Source: Acidimicrobiaceae bacterium (lineage in GTDB: Bacteria > Actinomycetota > Acidimicrobiia > Acidimicrobiales > Ilumatobacteraceae). From it: DNA of 6,103 nt. The notes below the pieces were generated by a model that was not told the origin of the DNA, did not search any database, and saw only the letters and a list, made by a program, of their open reading frames with translations. Shown here piece after piece: positions 1 through 4,866 of this stretch (the stretch's first letter is position 1; each line of letters opens with the position of its first letter). The DNA lies in assembly GCA_947490975.1 (NCBI GenBank), contig CANLHV010000077.1:1-6103 (forward strand), read 5' to 3'. A program made the translations under genes and the position numbers.

Positions 1-785
1 GCCATAATGCCCGCGACATTGTGCGTGCCACTTCGTCGATCACGCTCTTGTCCGCCGCCAACAATTAGCGGATCAATTTCTAAGCCGAGACGCTGCATCG
101 TGATGCCCATACCTTTTGGCCCGCCGAATTTATGGGCAGAAACCGAAAGTACATCCACAAGTTTTGAAATTTCGCGCAAATCATGCCAACAAGTCGCTTG
201 CACCGCATCGGTATGCAACACGGCACCCGGCGCATTTGCGCGCACAACTTTTGCAACTTGACGTAGCGGCGAAACACTGCCAACTTCGTTGTTGACTGCC
301 ATCACCGAAACGACACCCACTCGGTCGCTCACATTGTTGCTCGCCTGCGCTTCTTGCAACACACGCTCAAGTTCGACAACATCGATCACACCGGTCGCAT
401 CGACGCCAACAACTTTGCCTTTCAAATTCTCAACACAATGCAGAACCGCGTGATGTTCAGCAGCCGAGCAAACTGCAACACCCAAATTATGTCGCGCCGC
501 ACCAAAGATCGCCGCATTGTCGCCCTCGGTGCCACCGCTCGTAAACACAACCTCGCCGACTTTGCAACCAAGCACTTCGGCAACGTCGTCGCGCGCCTCG
601 TCAATTGCTTTGCGAGCTATTCGCGAAAACCGATGCGATCCCGAAGGGTTGGCGTAAATACCGCTCATATACGGTGTCATCGCCTCGATCGCTTCTTGGC
701 GCATTGGCGTGCTTGCAGCGTGATCTAAATAAACAAAGTCAGCAACTGCCTCGTCGCTGAAAGCATTATTTTTGCGAGTCGCCAC
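1..785 (-). CDS. Cysteine desulfurase (IscS/NifS-type, PLP-dependent), 3' end cut by the window edge
   Basis: Removes sulfur from L-cysteine as an enzyme-bound persulfide for Fe-S cluster assembly and tRNA thiolation; cytosolic. The 261 visible residues follow the aminotransferase class V fold in order: YLDHAASTP (19-27), NPSGSHRFSR (46-55), TSGGTEGDN (82-90), the PLP-stacking histidine region AAEHHAVLH (108-116), NNEVGS (165-170), HTDAVQ (191-196), the PLP-Schiff-base lysine in SAHKFGGPKG (Lys219), and GGGQERDRRSGTHN (243-256). The persulfide-forming Cys loop lies beyond the visible end, so activity cannot be confirmed here. I chose GTG at 785 because an in-frame TAG lies eight codons upstream and the next ATG (codon 28) would delete the conserved DHAASTP segment. 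There is no clear Shine-Dalgarno. It is divergent from the SRPBCC gene. IscS, NifS and SufS-like subtypes cannot be fully separated, but the motif spacing favours the IscS/NifS group. In many actinobacteria such a gene precedes mnmA; that region is outside the window. Confidence 0.95.
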   Translation of the reverse strand, partial: MATRKNNAFSDEAVADFVYLDHAASTPMRQEAIEAMTPYMSGIYANPSGSHRFSRIARKAIDEARDDVAEVLGCKVGEVVFTSGGTEGDNAAIFGAARHNLGVAVCSAAEHHAVLHCVENLKGKVVGVDATGVIDVVELERVLQEAQASNNVSDRVGVVSVMAVNNEVGSVSPLRQVAKVVRANAPGAVLHTDAVQATCWHDLREISKLVDVLSVSAHKFGGPKGMGITMQRLGLEIDPLIVGGGQERDRRSGTHNVAGIM

Positions 786-793
786 AGAACTAC

Positions 794-807
794 AGGCTAA
801 CTACACT
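794..807. promoter_or_regulatory. Candidate back-to-back -10 boxes for the cysteine desulfurase and SRPBCC genes
   Basis: The 31-bp gap between the two divergent start codons holds TACACT on the plus strand (802-807, 9 nt before ATG 817) and TAGCCT on the minus strand (799-794, 8 nt before GTG 785). Both fit TAnnnT and would place transcription starts within a few bases of the start codons. Any -35 element would have to lie inside the opposite gene, and none is convincing. This is inferred from short motifs only, and the minus-strand box is the weaker of the two. Confidence 0.35.
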
Positions 808-816
808 CACAAGGCG

Positions 817-1260
817 ATGAGCATTATCAAAGTTTCTATTGAAATTGACGCCAGCCCTGAAAAGGTCTGGCAAATTGTCGAACCAATTGAGCGACACGTT
901 GATTGGATGCATGACGCCGTCGCAATTCGCTTTGTCTCTGACCAAACTCGCGGAGTCGGCACGTCGTTTCTCTGCGACACCAAAGTTGGTCCGATTCGGT
1001 TGACCGACAAAATGGAGATCACCGAATGGGTGCCGGGCAAGGCAATGGGCGTCAAACACGTCGGCATCGTCACTGGCACTGGCGTCTTCACACTCGAACC
1101 AGTCGCCAATGGCGCGCGAACACTTTTTCAATGGGAAGAAGAACTCATCTTTCCGTGGTTTCTCGGCGGTCCACTGGGTGCATTTGTTGGTGGCAAAATA
1201 GTTTTGCGCCAAATTTGGAAACGTAACTTGCGCGGTCTCGCCGCGCTTTGCAAAAACTAA
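817..1260 (+). CDS. SRPBCC family protein (START/Bet v1-like, polyketide cyclase/dehydrase-type), 147 aa
   Basis: A small soluble ligand-binding-fold protein. The N-terminus IKVSIEIDASPEKVWQIV (4-21) is the typical first strand and helix of SRPBCC proteins, followed by VDWM (28-31), a central strand with GVGTSFLCDTKVGP (46-59), MEITEWVPGKAMGVKH (66-81), FTLEPVANGARTLFQWEEEL (91-110) and a C-terminal amphipathic helix (about 122-145). The length is normal for the family. The ligand and role cannot be read from sequence; members range from lipid or polyketide binding to stress-related proteins. I prefer ATG 817 because the family alignment begins right after it; an in-frame TTG at 772 would extend the protein into the divergent desulfurase gene. 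Only a short AAGG (811-814) lies upstream, and too close for a good ribosome site, so near-leaderless translation is possible. The stop codon directly abuts the azlD stop codon on the opposite strand. Confidence 0.85.
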   Translation: MSIIKVSIEIDASPEKVWQIVEPIERHVDWMHDAVAIRFVSDQTRGVGTSFLCDTKVGPIRLTDKMEITEWVPGKAMGVKHVGIVTGTGVFTLEPVANGARTLFQWEEELIFPWFLGGPLGAFVGGKIVLRQIWKRNLRGLAALCKN

Positions 1261-1581
1261 CTAAATCGCTCGCAGCAACGCCGTCGCACTCGCGGCCAGC
1301 ACCACAACAACAATCAACGGTGCACGACGCCACGCTGCGACAACAGCAACTGCAAAACCTGCGACTCGCGCGTCAAATATCAAACTCTGCCCAACTGAAA
1401 AAGTATCTTTGAGAACCAGCGCCGAGAGCAACGCAGCCGGTATCAGCCCGAGACAACGATCAAATACTTTTGGTATTTGTCGCGAACCCAATACGACGAG
1501 ACCAAACATCTTTAACAAATACGCGCTTGCCGCAAGCGCAATAATCATCAGCCACAAATTCGCAGGCGCTTCATTGATCAT
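1261..1581 (-). CDS. azlD: AzlD family small membrane subunit of a branched-chain amino acid exporter, 106 aa
   Basis: Partner of AzlC; in characterised AzlCD/YgaZH-type systems the pair exports branched-chain amino acids or analogues across the cytoplasmic membrane. The protein is almost entirely hydrophobic, with about four spans (roughly 8-30, 42-58, 70-84, 87-104). Family marks include AYLLKMFGLVVLG (20-32), the RQIPKVFDRCLGLIPAALLS stretch (34-53), DARVAGFAVAVVAAW (70-84) and the terminal LLRAI. The length is normal for AzlD. The start ATG at 1581 overlaps the azlC end by 11 nt (ATGATCAATGA), implying translational coupling. Upstream in-frame starts would add a segment inside azlC and break the family pattern. 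It is the last gene of the nfu-meaB-azlC-azlD run. Its TAG stop touches the convergent SRPBCC stop, leaving no space for an intergenic terminator. The substrate is inferred from family only. Confidence 0.88.
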   Translation of the reverse strand: MINEAPANLWLMIIALAASAYLLKMFGLVVLGSRQIPKVFDRCLGLIPAALLSALVLKDTFSVGQSLIFDARVAGFAVAVVAAWRRAPLIVVVVLAASATALLRAI

Positions 1582-2233
1582 TGCGCACCCCAACCAAAAC
1601 AGCACTGGCCGCAAGCAAGATCGGTACACCAACTGGCAAAAATGAAATTGAAATCAAACACAACGCGCCGCCGAGCATGGCTGCTTGTCGACCTAACTTC
1701 GAACGCAAGTGCGGCATCAACATCACAATGAATGCCGCCGGAAACGCGATATCTAATCCAAATTTTTGTGGATCAATCGCACTGCCCGCCAAAGCGCCAA
1801 TCAAAGTGCCGAGATTCCAGAAGCTAAACAAACCAATACCAGTTGTCCAAAACGCAATCTTGCGAAGCTTTGGCGACGATTCGGCTAAAGCCAATGCTGT
1901 TGTTTCGTCGATCACGAAGTGAGCCGCGAACAAGCGGCGTGGCAAATTGCCTGCCACCGATTTCGCTGACGACGAAAGCGCTAAACCATAAACAAGATTT
2001 CGTGCCGCAAGCAAAACAGCGCCACCGTATGCCGCAAGCATCGAACCGCCCGCACCAACAACACTCATCGCCGAAAATTGTGAAGCACCAGTAAACACAA
2101 ACAGTGACAAAGCACACGTCTGCCAAACACTTGCGCCGGCGCTCACAGACGCAACGCCAAACGACAACGCAAAGATGCCGACAGCCGCGCTCAGTGTCAG
2201 ACTTGAAACTACAACTCGCCGAGTTTCACTCAC
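1571..2233 (-). CDS. azlC: AzlC family permease, large subunit of a branched-chain amino acid exporter, 220 aa
   Basis: Multi-span inner membrane protein that works with AzlD. Visible family marks are the first hydrophobic segment with FALSFGVAS (21-29), FTGASQFSA (48-56), the ARNLVYGLALS segment (77-87), HFVIDETTALA (105-115) and GLDIAFPAAFIVML (159-172), which match the order in AzlC proteins. The 220-aa length is slightly short of the usual 230-250 but complete. I chose GTG at 2233 because it forms a TAGTG one-base overlap with the meaB stop and is followed by SETRR and then the first membrane span. An upstream in-frame GTG at 2272 would add 13 residues inside meaB and is less likely. Translational coupling to meaB is expected. 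Branched-chain amino acid export is known for family members and inferred here; other substrates are possible. Confidence 0.9.
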   Translation of the reverse strand: MSETRRVVVSSLTLSAAVGIFALSFGVASVSAGASVWQTCALSLFVFTGASQFSAMSVVGAGGSMLAAYGGAVLLAARNLVYGLALSSSAKSVAGNLPRRLFAAHFVIDETTALALAESSPKLRKIAFWTTGIGLFSFWNLGTLIGALAGSAIDPQKFGLDIAFPAAFIVMLMPHLRSKLGRQAAMLGGALCLISISFLPVGVPILLAASAVLVGVRNDQ

Positions 2234-3192
2234 TACAAAATGCCGGCCAACATTTCGTCGGCACAACTCCACGGGTCACGTGATCGTGCCAACATTTCGT
2301 TCTGAATTGCGTCCCAGCGCTCGCCAGTGCAAATTTCACGCGCACGATGCTCGAGACGCCGCTCGATTATCGCCCTAAGTTCGTTGCGCAACCGTTGTTC
2401 ACGCCGCTTGGCTAGCGAACCATCTTTTGTTGCATGCTCACGATGCGCCGTGATTGCCTGCCAAAGACCTTCAGCGCCCTCGCCCGTCGTGCCTATTGTG
2501 CGCACGATCTTTGGTCGCCATGCATCGTGTGCAATTTCAGACAGTTCAAGCATTTGTTCGAGATCGCGTTGTGTTTGGTCAACGCCCGGTCGATCTGCTT
2601 TGTTAATCACAAACACATCAGCAATTTCGAGTAGGCCTGCTTTATTTGCCTGAACCGAATCGCCCCAACCTGGGTTAACAACAACAACAATCGTGTCGGC
2701 GTTGCGCGCAATCTCAACTTCAACTTGACCAACACCAACCGTCTCAACCAAAGTGCACGGCGAACCAACGGCGTCAAGCAACCGCACGGCCTCACTCGTG
2801 GCCAAACTCAAACCACCCAAATGACCACGCGTCGCCATGCTGCGAATAAACACGCCAGCATCAGTTGCATGACTTTGCATTCGTACACGATCGCCCAAAA
2901 TTGCGCCACCAGTAAACGGTGACGACGGGTCAATCGCCAACACCGAAACTTCTTGCGACTTCGAACGCAAGTGACTAATTAGCGATGAAGTCAGCGTGCT
3001 CTTGCCCGCACCCGGCGCGCCAGTGATACCGACTACGTAACCATTGCCAACTTTTGGATAAACCAACCGCCCGACACTTCGCGCGTCGTCACCGCCGCGC
3101 TCGATCAGCGAAAGCAATCGTGCGAGGGCTGCGCGATCACCGGCGCAAGCATCCTCAAATAATTTTGTGGTGTCGGTTGAACGCGAGTTCAT
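2233..3192 (-). CDS. meaB: MeaB/ArgK family G3E GTPase, chaperone of methylmalonyl-CoA mutase (or a related B12 mutase), 319 aa
   Basis: G3E-family P-loop GTPase that gates adenosylcobalamin loading and protects B12-dependent acyl-CoA mutases in the cytosol. Motifs in order: Walker A GAPGAGKST (58-66), the base II region DPSSPFTGGAILGDRVRM (88-105), RSMATRGHLGGLS (117-129), ETVGVGQ (150-156) as the Walker B/switch region, VNPGWGDSVQANKAG (172-186), and NKAD (197-200) as the guanine-specificity motif. A charged helical C-terminal region (about 258-319) matches the dimerisation arm of MeaB proteins. Length is normal. Older databases call this family ArgK, but the mutase-chaperone role is the well-supported one. 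The start ATG at 3192 abuts the TAA of the upstream Fe-S gene (TAAATG), and its stop overlaps the azlC start, so it sits mid-operon. No mutase gene is present in the window, so the partner must be encoded elsewhere. Confidence 0.95.
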   Translation of the reverse strand: MNSRSTDTTKLFEDACAGDRAALARLLSLIERGGDDARSVGRLVYPKVGNGYVVGITGAPGAGKSTLTSSLISHLRSKSQEVSVLAIDPSSPFTGGAILGDRVRMQSHATDAGVFIRSMATRGHLGGLSLATSEAVRLLDAVGSPCTLVETVGVGQVEVEIARNADTIVVVVNPGWGDSVQANKAGLLEIADVFVINKADRPGVDQTQRDLEQMLELSEIAHDAWRPKIVRTIGTTGEGAEGLWQAITAHREHATKDGSLAKRREQRLRNELRAIIERRLEHRAREICTGERWDAIQNEMLARSRDPWSCADEMLAGIL

Positions 3193-3423
3193 TTAAACCG
3201 CAATGACCTCAGTGATGCCATCAATTCGATCGCGCATGATGCGCTCGATTCCGGCTTTAAGAGTTTGATCAGAAGCAGGGCAAGTGCCGCACGCGCCGGT
3301 CAAAGTCACGCTGACAATGCCGGTTACCTCGTCAACTTCGCGCAGAATAATGTCGCCACCGTCAGCCTGCAAGGCCGGGCGAATCACTTCGATCGTTTCT
3401 TCAACTTGCGTGCGAATCGACAC
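3193..3423 (-). CDS. NifU C-terminal domain (Nfu-type) Fe-S scaffold/carrier protein, 76 aa
   Basis: A small stand-alone Nfu domain that carries or hands over Fe-S clusters, usually as a dimer bridging one cluster through its two CxxC motifs. The sequence shows the standard domain: an N-terminal helix ending in IRPALQADGGDI (14-25), a strand with VSVTLTGACGTCPAS (37-51) containing the CxxC cysteines Cys45 and Cys48, and the helix QTLKAGIERIMRDRI (53-67). There is no N-terminal scaffold or HesB-like domain, so this is the minimal form. The GTG start at 3423 is supported by an AGGA ribosome site at 3433-3430, six bases upstream, and by an in-frame TAG just beyond it. It is the first gene of the operon with meaB, azlC and azlD. 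A cysteine desulfurase lies about 2.4 kb further left but in a separate transcription unit. Confidence 0.93.
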   Translation of the reverse strand: MSIRTQVEETIEVIRPALQADGGDIILREVDEVTGIVSVTLTGACGTCPASDQTLKAGIERIMRDRIDGITEVIAV

Positions 3424-3429
3424 TGAGCA

Positions 3430-3433
3430 TCCT
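3430..3433 (-). promoter_or_regulatory. Shine-Dalgarno site for the Nfu-type gene
   Basis: AGGA on the minus strand sits six bases before the GTG at 3423. It decides the start: an ATG overlapping this region is out of frame, and an in-frame stop lies at 3438-3436. It is one of the few clear ribosome sites in the window. Confidence 0.6.
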
Positions 3434-3458
3434 GTCTAGTTTTAATTGCTGAACCCTC

Positions 3459-3465
3459 TACGATA
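3459..3465. promoter_or_regulatory. Candidate bidirectional promoter: overlapping -10 boxes for the small membrane ORF (+) and the nfu-meaB-azlCD operon (-)
   Basis: TACGAT on the plus strand (3459-3464) is followed by exactly six bases and then GTG 3471, the layout of a leaderless transcript. On the minus strand the same bases read TATCGT (3465-3460), which would start transcription near 3453 and give the Nfu gene a leader of about 30 nt that includes its AGGA site. No convincing -35 was found in either direction. The boxes match the -10 consensus only partially, so this is an inference from position and pattern. Confidence 0.4.
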
Positions 3466-3470
3466 CGAGG

Positions 3471-3623
3471 GTGCTTGCTCACCAAGGTGGTTGGGATGAA
3501 ATTCTCTTGGTCGCTGGACCAATTCTCGTGATAATCGGGGTGTTATGGCAGGCAACACGACGTGTCAAACGCGAGTCACACGCGAGTGATGTCAGCACCG
3601 AGACCACTCAGTCGTCCGACTAA
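3471..3623 (+). CDS. Probable small single-span membrane protein, 50 aa, function unknown
   Basis: I do not recognise a named family. GTG at 3471 opens a frame ending at TAA 3621-3623. The protein has a short polar/acidic N-terminus (LAHQGGWDE, 2-10), one strongly hydrophobic span (ILLVAGPILVIIGVLW, 11-26), a basic cluster (RRVKR, 30-34) and a Ser/Thr/Asp-rich tail (about 35-50). The positive-inside rule predicts the N-terminus outside and the basic tail in the cytoplasm. There is no Shine-Dalgarno at a useful distance, but a TACGAT box six bases upstream fits leaderless expression. It fills the gap between the Nfu gene and murA, and its last 16 codons (3576-3623) overlap the murA 3' end on the opposite strand. 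A single hydrophobic run arises by chance fairly often, so this is a supported candidate rather than a certain gene. Confidence 0.6.
   Translation: MLAHQGGWDEILLVAGPILVIIGVLWQATRRVKRESHASDVSTETTQSSD
3507..3522 (-). terminator. Weak hairpin downstream of murA, possible inefficient terminator
   Basis: TTGGTC and GACCAA form a perfect 6-bp stem around a 4-base loop, 53 bases after the murA stop on the minus strand. It is followed by GAGAATTTC rather than a run of T, so it is not a good intrinsic terminator. The same bases are coding in the small membrane ORF, so the symmetry may be accidental. If it does not terminate, murA transcripts could read into the Nfu-meaB-azlCD genes. Confidence 0.2.
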
Positions 3624-4844
3624 GTCGTCATAGCCGCGGTCGATGTGGTGAATTTCACCGATCACAGTTTCGCCGTGAGCGGCCAAACCAGCAACAACTA
3701 AAGCTGCACCAGCGCGAATGTCGGGTGCGGTCACCGCGGTGCCAATCAAGTGATCTACGCCCTTAATCACGGCATGATGTCCATCAATACGGATGTCGGC
3801 GCCAAGTTTGCACAACTCTTCGATGTATCTAAATCGACCCGGAAATAAATTTTCAGTCACAATGCCAACGCCGCTCGCAACAGAATTCATCGCCACGAGT
3901 AGTGGCTTGTAATCAGTCGCAATGCCTGGATACGGCAGCGTCGCAAAATCAATCGCCGCAAGTCGCTCAGGCGCCGTCACTCGCAAACCATCTCGCTGCG
4001 GATAAATCGATACACCCATCTGCGTGTACTTGTTAATCACCATCTCCATGTGCTCGGGCCGTGCGCCACGCACCTGCACATCGCCACCCGCAATCGCCAC
4101 GGCCGCAATGTATGTCGCCGCTTGCACACGGTCGTTGATCACTGCATGCCGTACGCCGCGCAACGAACCTTTTTTAGAGCCGTGAATCACCAAATGCGAA
4201 GTGCCAATGCCCTCAATTTGTGCACCCATCGCCACGAGCATGTTGCACAAATCGCCAATCTCAGGTTCACGCGCCGCATTGTCGATCACTGTCGTGCCTT
4301 TGGCGTAAATTGCAGCAGTCAAAATATTTTCAGTCGCGCCGACGCTCGCAAACGACAACTCAATCTCAGCGCCATGCAACTCTTGGGCATATGCATTGAT
4401 GTTCAATAAGTTTTGCTCAATCGTTGCACCCATTTTTTCGAGACCACTGATATGCAAATCAATCGGACGCCCACCAAAGTCGTCGCCGCCAGGCCAGTTG
4501 ATCAAAGCCTGGCCATAGTGCGTTAGCAGCGGCCCAAGCACATTGATGCTCGCGCGAATTTTGTCAACGTTTTCGAACGGTGCTTCGGTTGAAATATTCC
4601 CAGAGTTAACTAGCGAAAGTTCATGAGGCCCAAGCCATTTGGTTTTCACTCCGAGCGCAACCAGCAAATCAGACATCGTGTCGACATCGGCAATCGCCGG
4701 CACATTGGTCAATACAAATTCGCCTTCGGCAAGCAAAGTTGCAGCCATCAACTTGAGCACAGAGTTTTTTGCCCCAGGCACCTGAACATTGCCTGAAAGT
4801 GGCCCCGAACGGCGCACAATTATGCGTGGAGACTCGTTATTCAT
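3576..4844 (-). CDS. murA: UDP-N-acetylglucosamine 1-carboxyvinyltransferase MurA, 422 aa, Asp at the catalytic Cys position
   Basis: Transfers enolpyruvyl from PEP to UDP-GlcNAc, the first committed step of peptidoglycan synthesis, in the cytosol. Family marks: PGAKNSVLK (23-31) with the conserved Lys26-Asn27, KIRASINVLGPLL (95-107), the mobile active-site loop PGGDDFGGRPIDLH (118-131), GATENILTAA (169-178), AREPEIGDL (191-199), NDRVQAATY (237-245), PGIATDYKP (306-314) with the catalytic-region Asp311, NLFPGRFRYI (332-341), DIRAGAALV (375-383) and HHIDRGYDDL (399-408). Length is normal. In the loop, Asp121 replaces the Cys equivalent to E. coli Cys115, the fosfomycin target; the same swap is known in mycobacterial MurA and gives intrinsic fosfomycin insensitivity with retained catalysis. 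ATG 4844 is the only sensible start. A CATACT box (4858-4853) eight bases upstream suggests a near-leaderless transcript; GGGAG (4863-4859) is too far for a normal ribosome site. It is divergent from the MFS gene. Confidence 0.97.
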   Translation of the reverse strand: MNNESPRIIVRRSGPLSGNVQVPGAKNSVLKLMAATLLAEGEFVLTNVPAIADVDTMSDLLVALGVKTKWLGPHELSLVNSGNISTEAPFENVDKIRASINVLGPLLTHYGQALINWPGGDDFGGRPIDLHISGLEKMGATIEQNLLNINAYAQELHGAEIELSFASVGATENILTAAIYAKGTTVIDNAAREPEIGDLCNMLVAMGAQIEGIGTSHLVIHGSKKGSLRGVRHAVINDRVQAATYIAAVAIAGGDVQVRGARPEHMEMVINKYTQMGVSIYPQRDGLRVTAPERLAAIDFATLPYPGIATDYKPLLVAMNSVASGVGIVTENLFPGRFRYIEELCKLGADIRIDGHHAVIKGVDHLIGTAVTAPDIRAGAALVVAGLAAHGETVIGEIHHIDRGYDDLVGRLSGLGADITRV

Positions 4845-4852
4845 GACATTTC

Positions 4853-4860
4853 AGTATGCT
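4853..4860. promoter_or_regulatory. Candidate bidirectional promoter: overlapping -10 boxes for murA (-) and the MFS transporter (+)
   Basis: Plus strand TATGCT (4855-4860) is followed by six bases and GTG 4867, the same layout as before the small ORF at 3471. Minus strand CATACT (4858-4853) is followed by eight bases and the murA ATG. The two hexamers share four base pairs. The inference depends on motif and spacing; no -35 element is evident, and the upstream DNA for each gene lies inside the other gene's 5' end. Confidence 0.4.
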
Positions 4861-4866
4861 CCCGCA

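Noticed and set aside
354..728. Plus-strand open frame across the desulfurase gene
   Set aside because: The opposite strand encodes all the class V aminotransferase motifs; the plus-strand product has no recognisable fold and is rich in Arg, His and Cys as expected of a shadow frame.
772..816. TTG start giving a 15-residue extension of the SRPBCC protein
   Set aside because: It would overlap the divergent desulfurase start, and the family homology begins immediately after ATG 817.
790..1212. Long open frame antisense to the SRPBCC gene
   Set aside because: The plus-strand frame has a recognisable SRPBCC pattern; the antisense translation shows no domain and is rich in His/Arg/Asn in a random-looking way.
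2234..2272. GTG 2272 as the azlC start
   Set aside because: It adds 13 polar residues overlapping the meaB end; GTG 2233 gives a TAGTG coupling junction and a normal N-terminus.
2677..2691. AAC trinucleotide repeat run
   Set aside because: It encodes four valines followed by Asn in the MeaB beta-strand before NPGWGD. A short coding run, not a functional repeat.
3555..3565. Inverted repeat ACACG-A-CGTGT near the murA stop
   Set aside because: The arms are 5 bp with a single-base loop, which cannot form a useful hairpin. It could be an operator half-site pair, but nothing else supports that.
4050..4409. Plus-strand frame inside murA
   Set aside because: Antisense to conserved MurA motifs; its translation is rich in His/Arg/Cys and has no domain.
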